From: DMER64 sp964600385 | GTDB taxonomy: Bacteria; Bacteroidota; Bacteroidia; Bacteroidales; UBA932 | Length of the DNA: 64,000 nucleotides | NCBI GenBank assembly: GCA_964600385.1 | Contig: CAZRJC010000001.1 | Coordinates: 248,001 to 312,000, forward strand | Reading direction: 5' to 3' | Shown: piece by piece, positions 31,298 through 40,070 of the stretch | How positions within the stretch are numbered: the stretch's first letter is position 1 | Layout: every line of letters starts with the position of its first letter | The notes under the pieces: generated by a model | Databases searched by the model: none | What the model was told of the DNA's origin: nothing | Seen by the model: the letters and a program-made list of their open reading frames with translations, nothing else | Program-made: the position numbers and the translations under genes

Positions 31298-32878
31298 TTA
31301 AAAAGTAACACCTAAAGTCAGCCAGAGAGAATGACGGCAGCTTTCCTGTCCGGAAAGATTCCGCAAGTACCTGTAACCGGCCTCGGCAAATACATTAATT
31401 CCTTTGTCTTTATTGACAAACTGTGTATATTTCAGCTGAAGGCCCAACATGATGCGGGAATCGGTCATATAGCGATTCTCCTGATCCCTTGGGCCCGTCA
31501 GCCAATTATCCTCAATATTATTAAAAACAAGATGTTGTCCTCTTGGTAAATATTCTTCTTTCTCAACGTCAGACTGGTGCAGTTTTCCGGTACCGTAAGA
31601 CACCTGCGGCGTAAGATCCATCATGGAACTGTGCCAGAGCCAGTTTTTGGTAACCCGGCCATAAATTTCTGCATACTTCCATTCACGGTCTACAGACAGT
31701 GGATATTTGTGGAATACCTGTCCGAAAACAGACCCTTTCACTCCGGCATGAAATTGCCAGGAATCGTTCCAGGGATTACGGTTAACCCTGAATGTATAAT
31801 TCAGGTCTGCCTGAGATACAGACTGAGTGAAACCCAGTGTGCTTCCGTATTGGATCCATTCCCAGACACGGGATGCCTCGTTCAGCTCCTGAACCTGTAT
31901 GGGTCTGTATGCCAAAAGATTTGACCAGGCAATATTAGTGTTCAATCTGTGTTTTGTACCAAAAATGAAAGATAACGTGTTATGGCAGTAAATTTCAGAG
32001 CCGGTTCCGTAATGCTCATACAACACAACATCTTCCCGCTGCAGGCTCTTTCCATAGTTGCATGTAAAAGCCTCGTACAGGACAAACCGACCAAGAGTAT
32101 ACTGTGCTGTCAGGCCCCCGGTGATAATATGGTCTGTCAGACGCCTGGAATCGGGTATGGACGAACCGTAAATGTCCTGGGTATTGAACCACATACCGCT
32201 GAAAGAAAACAATGTCTTGTTGGTGCTTGTCTCTACCTGGGTATAATCCACCTGCTCTGTTATTTTTTGATAACCGACATGCAAGCCAAGCCGCATGGGA
32301 CCCTGTTCATAAACTACGGAAGGTATTATGGCAAAATCCATATACGTATCTTCATTCCTTAAATCCTTGTGCTTTGCACCACTTAAGGCACTGTAATCGG
32401 CACTAATACCCAACGTCCAGTTTCTCCCTGCAGGCACTGCAATGCCGGCAGACATCCTGTAATGCTCCAGCGCATAATTTCCCGGAACACTGTCAGCTAA
32501 AATAAAAGGAGTATGGTACGGATTCAGCAGACCCAGCCATCTTTGGTCCGAATGTGTTGAATAATCGTAGGCAAAAGTACCTGAAATAACCACCTTTCCG
32601 GTTTTCATGACCGATTGGGTACTCAGTCCGTATGTCTGCCTTGAAGCAGGATCGTATACATTCCTGAAATCTCCCTGCTCATGGCTTCCCTTTATAGAGA
32701 TATCGGACATGCCTTTTCTGGTAAATATCATTCCTGCCGCCGAACGTCCCACCAGCCACGGGTTTTCCCATTCCATGACAGCACGGTCCGTCAGATACCT
32801 GTACGTAGAGTCCTGCGCAAGAGCAGAAAATGTAGAAAAAAGCATTACAGCCTGAATCAAAAATATTATTTTTCTCAT
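31298..32878 (-). CDS. DUF6850 family outer membrane beta-barrel protein
   Basis: A 526-residue protein with a signal peptide ending near SALAQ. Alternating aromatic/polar beta strands follow throughout, ending in LWLTLGVTF with a terminal Phe, the outer-membrane barrel insertion signal. The N-terminal region ENPWLVGRSAAGM resembles the DUF6850 family. I chose the ATG that overlaps the DUF4876 stop as ATGA (MRKIIF); an ATG six bases earlier is possible. It lies between DUF4876 and the S46 peptidase. DUF6850 proteins repeatedly accompany a TonB receptor and DUF4876 in Bacteroidales. No substrate has been assigned that I know of. Confidence 0.85.
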   Translation of the reverse strand: MRKIIFLIQAVMLFSTFSALAQDSTYRYLTDRAVMEWENPWLVGRSAAGMIFTRKGMSDISIKGSHEQGDFRNVYDPASRQTYGLSTQSVMKTGKVVISGTFAYDYSTHSDQRWLGLLNPYHTPFILADSVPGNYALEHYRMSAGIAVPAGRNWTLGISADYSALSGAKHKDLRNEDTYMDFAIIPSVVYEQGPMRLGLHVGYQKITEQVDYTQVETSTNKTLFSFSGMWFNTQDIYGSSIPDSRRLTDHIITGGLTAQYTLGRFVLYEAFTCNYGKSLQREDVVLYEHYGTGSEIYCHNTLSFIFGTKHRLNTNIAWSNLLAYRPIQVQELNEASRVWEWIQYGSTLGFTQSVSQADLNYTFRVNRNPWNDSWQFHAGVKGSVFGQVFHKYPLSVDREWKYAEIYGRVTKNWLWHSSMMDLTPQVSYGTGKLHQSDVEKEEYLPRGQHLVFNNIEDNWLTGPRDQENRYMTDSRIMLGLQLKYTQFVNKDKGINVFAEAGYRYLRNLSGQESCRHSLWLTLGVTF

Positions 32879-34059
32879 GGCCATAATGTTTTAAGAATGG
32901 GCGAGGCGGGCACATCGGGCAGGAAATCCTCGGTAGAATTGTTGGTATCCTGGTATATGATCCGGCCGTCCTTCAGTACTTCCTTGACTTTCCGGACTAC
33001 CGCATTTCCTTTGTTCTGACCTTCCCTCAGGTACACATAACCTGCATCTACAGAAGATGGCTGACGCTTCAGCGCATTGGAAGGACTTTGTACGCATTCC
33101 ACCCCGTCCAGAATCCAGGAGCGGTCCAGATGCAGATATATCATACCGCTGGTACTTCCGGGCTGATAGCCCTGCCATGTGGCTACATCTTCCAGCCATT
33201 TTTTTACACCCATGACGGGACGGAAGATTACAGGTGCCGGAGAGTGTACGCTCATGGTATATGCCGTTCCCTGTCCGGCAAAAATTCGTTTAAGGGCAAT
33301 CACATCGGGGTGTTTTTCATGCCCGGGCAAGGCCTCGTCATAAAAGCCAAAGTGTGCATTTGACAGATCCAGGCCGCTGGTACAGCGGGCAGAATGATCG
33401 ATGGCATTAAAAGCAAGGACCACAGATTCACCGGGAGCAAGCGGGTAATCATCACCGTCACCCGGAATCATCCAGGTCATCTGGAACAGTCCCAACACAT
33501 CGCGACCCGCCCACGGGTTGCTCGAAGTGGTGGAGTTGGCCGGAGCAAGGGCGCCCACGCAAAGGGAATCCAGATACTGAACCCCATCGGAATTGTTATA
33601 TAATTCAATAAACTGATCCTTAGTGTAATTTGCCCCTTCTAATGTCTTGCTTCCGGCATAATAGATCTGACGGAAGATAATACCGCCGGAAAGGGCCATA
33701 TCAAGTCGCAGTGAATATTCAGATATTTCCGAAGCCAGGATAATAAATTCATCTGCCGTGGCACTTACGGAAAATCCTTCCGGGAAACTGGCCGAAACCA
33801 GAATGAAATAACGGCCCGGGGACACCTCGGCTACAGCATTTCCCTGAGCATCCGGATAACATTCATAGTACAAAGGTTCCACCACACTGTGGATCCTTAT
33901 CGGGACCTGTGTCAGGTCCAGGCCGGGCTGTTGGGACGGAGCCTGTATTTTAATCTTTACCGTGGCATAATCCGGAACTGCCTGAAGACAACCGGTCAGC
34001 AACACTAACGAAAAACAGCCCGTCACGAGAAATATTAGTATTTTTCTTATAGCTGTCAT
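32875..34059 (-). CDS. DUF4876 domain lipoprotein
   Basis: A 394-residue lipoprotein (lipobox LLTGC, cysteine at about 24). An N-terminal carboxypeptidase-like or prealbumin-like beta domain (about 30-125; ATVKIKIQAP, NAVAEVSPGRYFILVSASF) is followed by the DUF4876 region with FIELYNNSDGVQYLDSLCVG, which resembles a lamin-tail/LTD beta-sandwich. It starts 2 bp after the TonB receptor gene and overlaps DUF6850 by 4 bp, so all three are translationally linked. By analogy with SusD it may be the surface binding partner of the receptor, but that is inference. It is not a SusD homologue. Confidence 0.85.
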   Translation of the reverse strand: MTAIRKILIFLVTGCFSLVLLTGCLQAVPDYATVKIKIQAPSQQPGLDLTQVPIRIHSVVEPLYYECYPDAQGNAVAEVSPGRYFILVSASFPEGFSVSATADEFIILASEISEYSLRLDMALSGGIIFRQIYYAGSKTLEGANYTKDQFIELYNNSDGVQYLDSLCVGALAPANSTTSSNPWAGRDVLGLFQMTWMIPGDGDDYPLAPGESVVLAFNAIDHSARCTSGLDLSNAHFGFYDEALPGHEKHPDVIALKRIFAGQGTAYTMSVHSPAPVIFRPVMGVKKWLEDVATWQGYQPGSTSGMIYLHLDRSWILDGVECVQSPSNALKRQPSSVDAGYVYLREGQNKGNAVVRKVKEVLKDGRIIYQDTNNSTEDFLPDVPASPILKTLWP

Positions 34060-34061
34060 AC

Positions 34062-37016
34062 CTACAATGTCAATTTTACCTCAGCCCCAAAATATAAAGG
34101 CAGATTACGGGAAAAGGCTGTCCCCGATATTTTCTCGGTGACCAGTTGATCTATGTTCAGAAAGTTATTGGCATAAAAAGATACCGTAGCCCGGCGGCCT
34201 ATCTCCTTTGTAAGCCTGATATTCAGTATGCCGTAAACCGGATACCTCGATCCCAGGTAATACGACGCCTTGTTGGTGGTCCCTATCAATTCCCTGTATT
34301 GAGGATCGTTCTCCATCTCCTGGGTAAACGGGATCACGTTTCCTTTCATATCTATAAGGTACTGAGGATTTACCCGTTTGGTGTATTTATCGTCATCATA
34401 AGCCCATTTTCCGGAATGCCTTATGCCTTTATCGTCGTAATAATAGGTTTGTACCTGATCATTCAATTCGCACACATACGTGGTCCGGTCCATGAAGATC
34501 ATCTGGGCGGTCACGGTAACGACCATCCCGACTCTGGGAATATGGGTAATAAAACGAATGTTCGTATTGAGTCGCTCTTTCCTGTCGCCCGACGAGGTTT
34601 TGTTCCCCGAGGCATAAACACCTGCATAACGGTAAGGTCTGCCGGCGACCTGTGTACTTACCAGAATTGCGCCCTCCGATTCATCCTGAGTCTTGACATT
34701 CATGTAGGCTCCGTTTACGGATATCGAAGTATTGATGGCCTTGATCTCGGGAAAATTCAAGGTGTATTCTATACCCCATTTTTTCTGCTGGATGTTGTTT
34801 ACAGGTTTCTGATACGTAAGGAAAATGGTGTCGGCGATATACGGAAGTGGCTGGCCGTCCACATAAACAGATCCTTCCTGATACATGGGCAGCTTGCCCG
34901 ATGGTATGGATATGCGGGAGGGACTTCCGTTTTCCCAAACGTATCCGTAGCGGTTGTATTCAAGAGGCATGACCTGGGTGCTGAAACCGTATCCGTTGGT
35001 CATGTTCTCGTTATAATAAACCAGCGAGCCCCATACGTCCCCTATCCGGAATTCGGCTGCGGCTTCCAGATTCACGCTTTTTTGCAGCTCCAGCACGGGA
35101 TTACTAACTTCGTTGTCGAGCCTTTTAGTCGTAAACAGAACCGATCCCACTCCATTGTCATCTATATCGTTATAAGAGAAGGAAACCACATCCAGGAAAG
35201 TGGGTTCGGGATACAAATAGACCATTGAAGGCATTTTATAATTGACTCCCCAGCCTGCTCTTATAGCGAGTTCTTTGAAACCGGTCTGACGGTGTATCAG
35301 CTGGTACCTGGCGTTGAATCTGGGTTCAACAGAAAAATACCGGGCCATACTGAATTTTTCGTGGGGAACAATCCCGTTAACACGCACACCAGCCTGAATT
35401 TCAAGTGCTTTTCCCTTTATAGGCAATGACATCTTGTCCTCAAGGAAAGCGGTGTACCTGTGCAGGAAAGGAATATCTTTATAGGAGCGCTCCCTGAAAG
35501 TGGAAGAGGACGAAGCATCGGGCGAAAGATACGGGTCAAAAACCTTCCCTTCCCCTTTATTTCCCTTTGATGTCCACTCAACACCCAGAAGCACTTTATT
35601 ACTGACCTGGCCGTACCTGCCAAACAGATTGGCAGTGAGTTTGCCCTGAAGATTCACCGGCAGCCCGAATATTTCAAGATTGGAATAATACTGGAAAGGT
35701 GTAAAAAAGCCAAGGTTTTCACCGGATTCCATGGCAAGGGAATGCGCCACACGACCGGCACTTCTGTAAGTCTTCTCCTGTGAATACTGGTTGGTGACAT
35801 CGCCGGCCACTACAAATTCAAGGTTTGTGATCCATGGCTTGTTAATGATATACTTTCCGTTGAAGTACAAGCCCATACCTTTATCGGTATCCCTCGAGAT
35901 ATTATCCAGGAAATTATCGGGGTCCGTCGCGTTGCTGGCATCTGAGTAGTTTGCGCGCACCTTGGCATTCAGTACCAGCTTTTTTCTGAAGGTATTGGAA
36001 TAGCCCAGCTGCAGGTTAAAACGCCTGAAGACATCGGCCGGTGTACGGATATCGGCATAGGACAAGGCATAGTCGGCATCGAGATTCACAACGCCGGCTG
36101 TGTTTTTGCGGGACATATTCCGGTTGCGGGCACGCCCCCCGTGTTTGCCGGAATGAGTTTTTTCACCGGATGAAAGTGAAAAACCCTTGCTAAGGCTCAC
36201 CTGTTTCAGTTTGGGATCTGCCTTCAATCTTACCTGCCAGGGAGTAACACCCATTCTAGTCTTCACGACAACAGCCCCGGATGTAAGATCGCCATACTCT
36301 ACAGAAGGAATACCTCTGATAACTTCTATGGATTCAATATTGTCCGTAGATAACTGACGTGCATCCACCCCGGTACCGGCTGTCGATTCTCCGTTACTGC
36401 TCAAAGAAGACGTCTTCCTGACCTGCAGGTTGGCGTCATTGGAAACAGTGGCCCCGTCCAGTATTAGAGCCGTACCGAATGCATTGGCGCTATTGGTAGA
36501 AATATCTCTGATTGTGAGCTGATTGACACTGTTCAACGTCGGATTCTCGGTAATATTGCCCGGGAGCAACTGCATCACATCCTTTATACTGGAAGGCTGC
36601 ACATGCTCAAGAGCCTGCTTTTCAATACGGGAAGATGAATTCAGACGGCCTCCCTCTTCTGCTGTCACTACTACTTCCTGTAAACGGAGGCTGCTTTCAT
36701 AAACCGATAATATAAGACCGGACACGGGTCCCGGCACTTTCAGGGGAAACTGCTTAGTTTCGTAACCCAGAATTTCTACACGGATTTTATATGAGCCAAC
36801 CGGCACATTACCAATACGGAACTGCCCGCCTTCTTCTGAAATATACCACAGCCCCAGCTCCTCAATCACCACCGTAGCATAGGGAATCGGCACCCCTGAA
36901 TCGGCATCTTTCACAACGCCGGCCACAGTGACTTTCTGAACCTCCTGTGCCTCGGTTCTCAGTGAAAGAGAAAGAAAAAGAAATAATAAATATATACAGA
37001 CAGGATAATTTCTCAC
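34062..37016 (-). CDS. TonB-dependent receptor with carboxypeptidase-regulatory N-terminal domain
   Basis: A 984-residue outer-membrane receptor. Signal peptide ending near TEAQ, regulatory-like domain at about 28-110 (GVVKDADSGVPIPYATVVI), plug at about 115-255 (LQEVVVTAEEGG, SIEVIRGIPSVEYGDLTSGA, VVVKTRMG), then a 22-strand-type barrel ending LYFGAEVKLTL. An unusual basic stretch with SGKHGGRARNRNMSRKN sits between plug and barrel. It heads the series receptor-DUF4876-DUF6850-S46 peptidase-rubredoxin. The plug lacks the long SusC-type signature, so it belongs to the non-SusC receptors. The substrate could be a metal complex, peptide or other small ligand. Confidence 0.93.
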   Translation of the reverse strand: MRNYPVCIYLLFLFLSLSLRTEAQEVQKVTVAGVVKDADSGVPIPYATVVIEELGLWYISEEGGQFRIGNVPVGSYKIRVEILGYETKQFPLKVPGPVSGLILSVYESSLRLQEVVVTAEEGGRLNSSSRIEKQALEHVQPSSIKDVMQLLPGNITENPTLNSVNQLTIRDISTNSANAFGTALILDGATVSNDANLQVRKTSSLSSNGESTAGTGVDARQLSTDNIESIEVIRGIPSVEYGDLTSGAVVVKTRMGVTPWQVRLKADPKLKQVSLSKGFSLSSGEKTHSGKHGGRARNRNMSRKNTAGVVNLDADYALSYADIRTPADVFRRFNLQLGYSNTFRKKLVLNAKVRANYSDASNATDPDNFLDNISRDTDKGMGLYFNGKYIINKPWITNLEFVVAGDVTNQYSQEKTYRSAGRVAHSLAMESGENLGFFTPFQYYSNLEIFGLPVNLQGKLTANLFGRYGQVSNKVLLGVEWTSKGNKGEGKVFDPYLSPDASSSSTFRERSYKDIPFLHRYTAFLEDKMSLPIKGKALEIQAGVRVNGIVPHEKFSMARYFSVEPRFNARYQLIHRQTGFKELAIRAGWGVNYKMPSMVYLYPEPTFLDVVSFSYNDIDDNGVGSVLFTTKRLDNEVSNPVLELQKSVNLEAAAEFRIGDVWGSLVYYNENMTNGYGFSTQVMPLEYNRYGYVWENGSPSRISIPSGKLPMYQEGSVYVDGQPLPYIADTIFLTYQKPVNNIQQKKWGIEYTLNFPEIKAINTSISVNGAYMNVKTQDESEGAILVSTQVAGRPYRYAGVYASGNKTSSGDRKERLNTNIRFITHIPRVGMVVTVTAQMIFMDRTTYVCELNDQVQTYYYDDKGIRHSGKWAYDDDKYTKRVNPQYLIDMKGNVIPFTQEMENDPQYRELIGTTNKASYYLGSRYPVYGILNIRLTKEIGRRATVSFYANNFLNIDQLVTEKISGTAFSRNLPLYFGAEVKLTL

Positions 37017-37037
37017 TTTCTCTTAGTTTCTAATATT

Positions 37038-37045
37038 CAAATGTA
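37038..37045 (-). promoter_or_regulatory. Candidate -7 box TACATTTG for the TonB-receptor operon
   Basis: Minus-strand TACATTTG matches TAnnTTTG, 21 nt before the receptor ATG. It is preceded by CTTACTTTT, which recurs in mirror orientation at the divergent promoter. Confidence 0.55.
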
Positions 37046-37088
37046 AAAGTAAGACATTTTTTTAATTATGCTTAACGGAAATTATACT

Positions 37089-37096
37089 TACTTTTG
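37089..37096 (+). promoter_or_regulatory. Candidate -7 box TACTTTTG for the BACON/LRR gene
   Basis: Matches TAnnTTTG and ends 6 nt before the chosen ATG. It contains the TTG used by a longer reading of the gene, which argues against that TTG as start. It forms a 9-bp inverted repeat (CTTACTTTT) with sequence at 37045-37053. Confidence 0.45.
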
Positions 37097-37102
37097 CATG
37101 CA

Positions 37103-38692
37103 ATGAAACACGATTCTTACCTGAAATATCTTTTAATCCTGCTCATTACCCTGGGCCCGATCACCGGATGCCGTGAGAATCAACCGGTGGCAGAATTATC
37201 TCTTGCCTCGTCGGTTATCAATATTCCTCAGCCCGGAGGCTACTTGGATTTCAATATTTTCACCAATACTTCGTGGCATATCGACAACCCCGACGGATTC
37301 AGTTTATCCCCTCTTTCCGGAAAAGGCAGCACTACCGTCCGGCTGACCATGGAACCCAATAACCAGGTGGCTTCGGAACGTTCGGGTGTTTTCACTGTAA
37401 TTGGGGAAGAAAATCTTTCGGCCGCAGTTACCGTAACACAGCCGGGCATTGTTCCGGTTCTTACCGTCAGCCCTCAACAAATAGAAGCTTCCTGGTCACA
37501 GGAAACGTACACACTTGATATAGTATGCAATTTTGCATGGGAAGCCTCTTCCGATGCCCAATGGTGCCAGGTTTCTCCTGCTTCGGGTGACGGGAACGGC
37601 CTGCTAATGGTATCTGTTTCTGAAAACAGCACCAGCCAGCCCAGAACGGCCGTTATCAGCCTGGGCAGTGCCGGTCTGGGTATAACCAGACTTATTCCGG
37701 TAAATCAGGAAGGCTATGTAGTCAATCCAAGAATGATTGACAGTCTTGTACTGGTACGTTTTTTCAACGAGACCGGCGGCTCTTCATGGCAAAAAGACAA
37801 ATGGGATCTGACCACTCCCCTTGACACATGGACGGGTATACGGCTTAATGCAGAAGGACGTGTGGATTCACTGGGCCTGGCCACGGGTGTAGTATCCAGC
37901 CAGGGAAACATACCGGACTGTATAGGAGAACTTACGGACCTGGTAGCCCTTTCCATTAACAATAATTCATTTACGGGGAGTTTCCCGGAAAGCGTACGGA
38001 ATCTGACATTACTCAGACGCCTGAATATTTCATCCAATCCGCAGATCAAGGGTCCTATTCCCGAATGGATTGGCGAATTAACCCGGCTGGAAAGACTGTC
38101 GCTGGGAAGCATGACAGGACTCACCGGATCCATTCCTGCAGCTATCGGGCAACTGGTTAACCTCACAGATCTGAATCTGGTAGGCTGTTCCGGCCTTAGT
38201 GGTTCCATACCCCCGGAAATTGGCAACCTGGTTAATCTTAAAAACCTACAAATCAACAATGTGCCTATAACCGGCACTATTCCTCCCGAATTCGGGCGTC
38301 TGGCAAGTCTCGAAAACCTGGGCCTTTATAATACAAAGCTCAGTCTGCCTATCCCGGACGAATTTTTTGACGGATTAAAACACCTTTCATCTATCTTATT
38401 CCATCAGAATACAAACTTTAACGGCCCGTTACCTGAAGGTCTTGGACGTTTGACAACTACTTCGGACCGGCTCAGCATACGCCTTGAAAACTGTAACTTT
38501 ACCGGCACCATCCCCGAAAGCTGGGTGAATATACCCATTGTCTCTACTCAGTTAAGGCTGCAGGGTAACCGTTTATCAGGAACCATACCCGAGCTTATGA
38601 AGCAACATACATGCTGGAACGAAAACATTTGGAAACCGTCACTATATATTTGTCCCCAACAGGTAGGCTATGGATTTACAAACTGCGATTAA
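37103..38692 (+). CDS. BACON-domain, leucine-rich-repeat lipoprotein
   Basis: A 529-residue surface lipoprotein (lipobox PITGC, cysteine at about 23). Two BACON-like Ig folds cover about 30-200, each ending in a VTVTQPG or IPVNQEG strand. A linker with LVRFFNETGGSSWQ and NAEGRVDSLGL then leads into about eight plant-type leucine-rich repeats (LxGxIPxxxGxLxxLxxLxL), for example LTGSIPAAIGQLVNLTDLNL. Such proteins usually bind glycans or proteins at the cell surface. The start is the ATG after the -7 box. The last 23 bp overlap the start of tldD, so the two are probably cotranscribed, although their functions differ. Confidence 0.88.
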   Translation: MKHDSYLKYLLILLITLGPITGCRENQPVAELSLASSVINIPQPGGYLDFNIFTNTSWHIDNPDGFSLSPLSGKGSTTVRLTMEPNNQVASERSGVFTVIGEENLSAAVTVTQPGIVPVLTVSPQQIEASWSQETYTLDIVCNFAWEASSDAQWCQVSPASGDGNGLLMVSVSENSTSQPRTAVISLGSAGLGITRLIPVNQEGYVVNPRMIDSLVLVRFFNETGGSSWQKDKWDLTTPLDTWTGIRLNAEGRVDSLGLATGVVSSQGNIPDCIGELTDLVALSINNNSFTGSFPESVRNLTLLRRLNISSNPQIKGPIPEWIGELTRLERLSLGSMTGLTGSIPAAIGQLVNLTDLNLVGCSGLSGSIPPEIGNLVNLKNLQINNVPITGTIPPEFGRLASLENLGLYNTKLSLPIPDEFFDGLKHLSSILFHQNTNFNGPLPEGLGRLTTTSDRLSIRLENCNFTGTIPESWVNIPIVSTQLRLQGNRLSGTIPELMKQHTCWNENIWKPSLYICPQQVGYGFTNCD

Positions 38693-40070
38693 AATACCAT
38701 GGAAGAGATTGCTGCATCTGGCACTGGAAAGAGGTGGCTCCTATGCAGATCTGTTCTTTGAGCAAACAATTTACCACGATATTACCCTCCGCGATGGCCA
38801 GGTGAACGCAGCCGGAACTCATACCGACAGCGGTCTGGGCATACGTGTTCTTACCGGAGATCAGACCGGTTATGCTTTTACCGAATCGATTGCACCCGGC
38901 GATATGGAACGGGCAGCGCAGACAGCGGCTTTTATTGCCGACAGTTTAAACCGCGAACCGCAAGCCATCCGCTTGCATACAATAAAAACAGGGAATCTTT
39001 ATCCCGTGACCGACCCGTGGAATGACATATCCCCTGAGCGAAAAATCCCTTTTCTTCAGGAATTGAACGATTTGGTATTCGGCGCAGACAAACGTGTCAA
39101 AAAGGTGATTGCCAGACTTTCCGACACCACCTCGTTAATCCGTTTTTATAATTCAGAAGGCACATCTTTTACCGATTTGCGGCCAATGGCAGCGCTCTCC
39201 GTATCGTGCATAATGGAGGACGGAGGAAAGACCGAGACGGCTTCCTGTTCCAGGTCTTTCAGAATGGGCGGTGAGTTTTTGCAGCACAGCCTTATAGAAG
39301 AGCTGGCGGCCGAGGTGGTTTCGCGTACGGCCTTCCAGTTTTTGGCTGTTCAGCCGAAAGGGGGCGAAATGCCCGTGGTAATGGCAGCCGGAGGTTCCGG
39401 GATTTTGTTGCATGAGGCTATAGGACACGCTTTTGAAGCCGACTTTATCCGTAAAAACATCTCCATTTTTTCCGGCAAACTGGGAACCCGTGTATGCGCC
39501 CCCGGCATAAACATAATTGACGACGGCACCATTCCTTTCAACAGAGGCTCTGTCAATGTTGACGACGAAGGAACGCCCGGCCGGAAAACCTATATGGTAA
39601 CCGACGGTATCCTCACTTCCTTTTTACATGACCGCATTTCTGCTTCACAGTTCCAGGTTCCCTCCACGGGAAACGGCAGAAGGGAATCCTTCCGGTTCAT
39701 GCCGCTGCCCAGGATGAGAGCCACCTATATGGAAAACGGTTCCTCAACGGAAGAATCACTCATCGCATCGGTAAAAAAAGGTCTTTACGTAGATACTTTC
39801 AGCAACGGACAGGTGCAGATTGGAGCCGGCGATTTCACATTTTATGTTAAAAGCGGGTACATGATAGAGAAAGGGAAACTAACACGCCCTGTAAAAGATG
39901 TCAACATCATAGGAAACGGACCCGCTGCATTGGCAGACATCAAAGGCGTGGCAAACAATTATATAATGGATAACGGCACCTGGACCTGCGGAAAAGAACA
40001 ATCCTGCCCCGTTTCCTGCGGAATGCCTACTGTTCTTGTAGGATCCTTAACGGTTGGAGGCGGAGCATGA
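38670..40070 (+). CDS. tldD: Metalloprotease TldD
   Basis: The catalytic subunit of the TldD/TldE heterodimer, a zinc metallopeptidase in the cytoplasm that degrades unfolded or modified peptides and matures some ribosomally made peptides. The 466-residue protein carries the zinc motif HEAIGHAFE (H248, E249, H252), a later CGMPTVLVGSLTVGGGA, and GNGPAALADIKGVANN; these are family landmarks. The start lies inside the 3' end of the LRR gene. The stop overlaps the start of the PmbA/TldE gene by 4 bp, so the two subunits are translationally coupled. No small precursor-peptide gene was found nearby. Confidence 0.94.
   Translation: MDLQTAIKIPWKRLLHLALERGGSYADLFFEQTIYHDITLRDGQVNAAGTHTDSGLGIRVLTGDQTGYAFTESIAPGDMERAAQTAAFIADSLNREPQAIRLHTIKTGNLYPVTDPWNDISPERKIPFLQELNDLVFGADKRVKKVIARLSDTTSLIRFYNSEGTSFTDLRPMAALSVSCIMEDGGKTETASCSRSFRMGGEFLQHSLIEELAAEVVSRTAFQFLAVQPKGGEMPVVMAAGGSGILLHEAIGHAFEADFIRKNISIFSGKLGTRVCAPGINIIDDGTIPFNRGSVNVDDEGTPGRKTYMVTDGILTSFLHDRISASQFQVPSTGNGRRESFRFMPLPRMRATYMENGSSTEESLIASVKKGLYVDTFSNGQVQIGAGDFTFYVKSGYMIEKGKLTRPVKDVNIIGNGPAALADIKGVANNYIMDNGTWTCGKEQSCPVSCGMPTVLVGSLTVGGGA

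Noticed and set aside
34146..35228. Plus-strand 360-codon open frame
   Set aside because: It is antisense to the TonB-receptor barrel and has no domain of its own.
37094..37102. TTG start for the BACON/LRR gene
   Set aside because: The TTG is part of the -7 box, and the ATG three codons later begins a proper lipoprotein signal.
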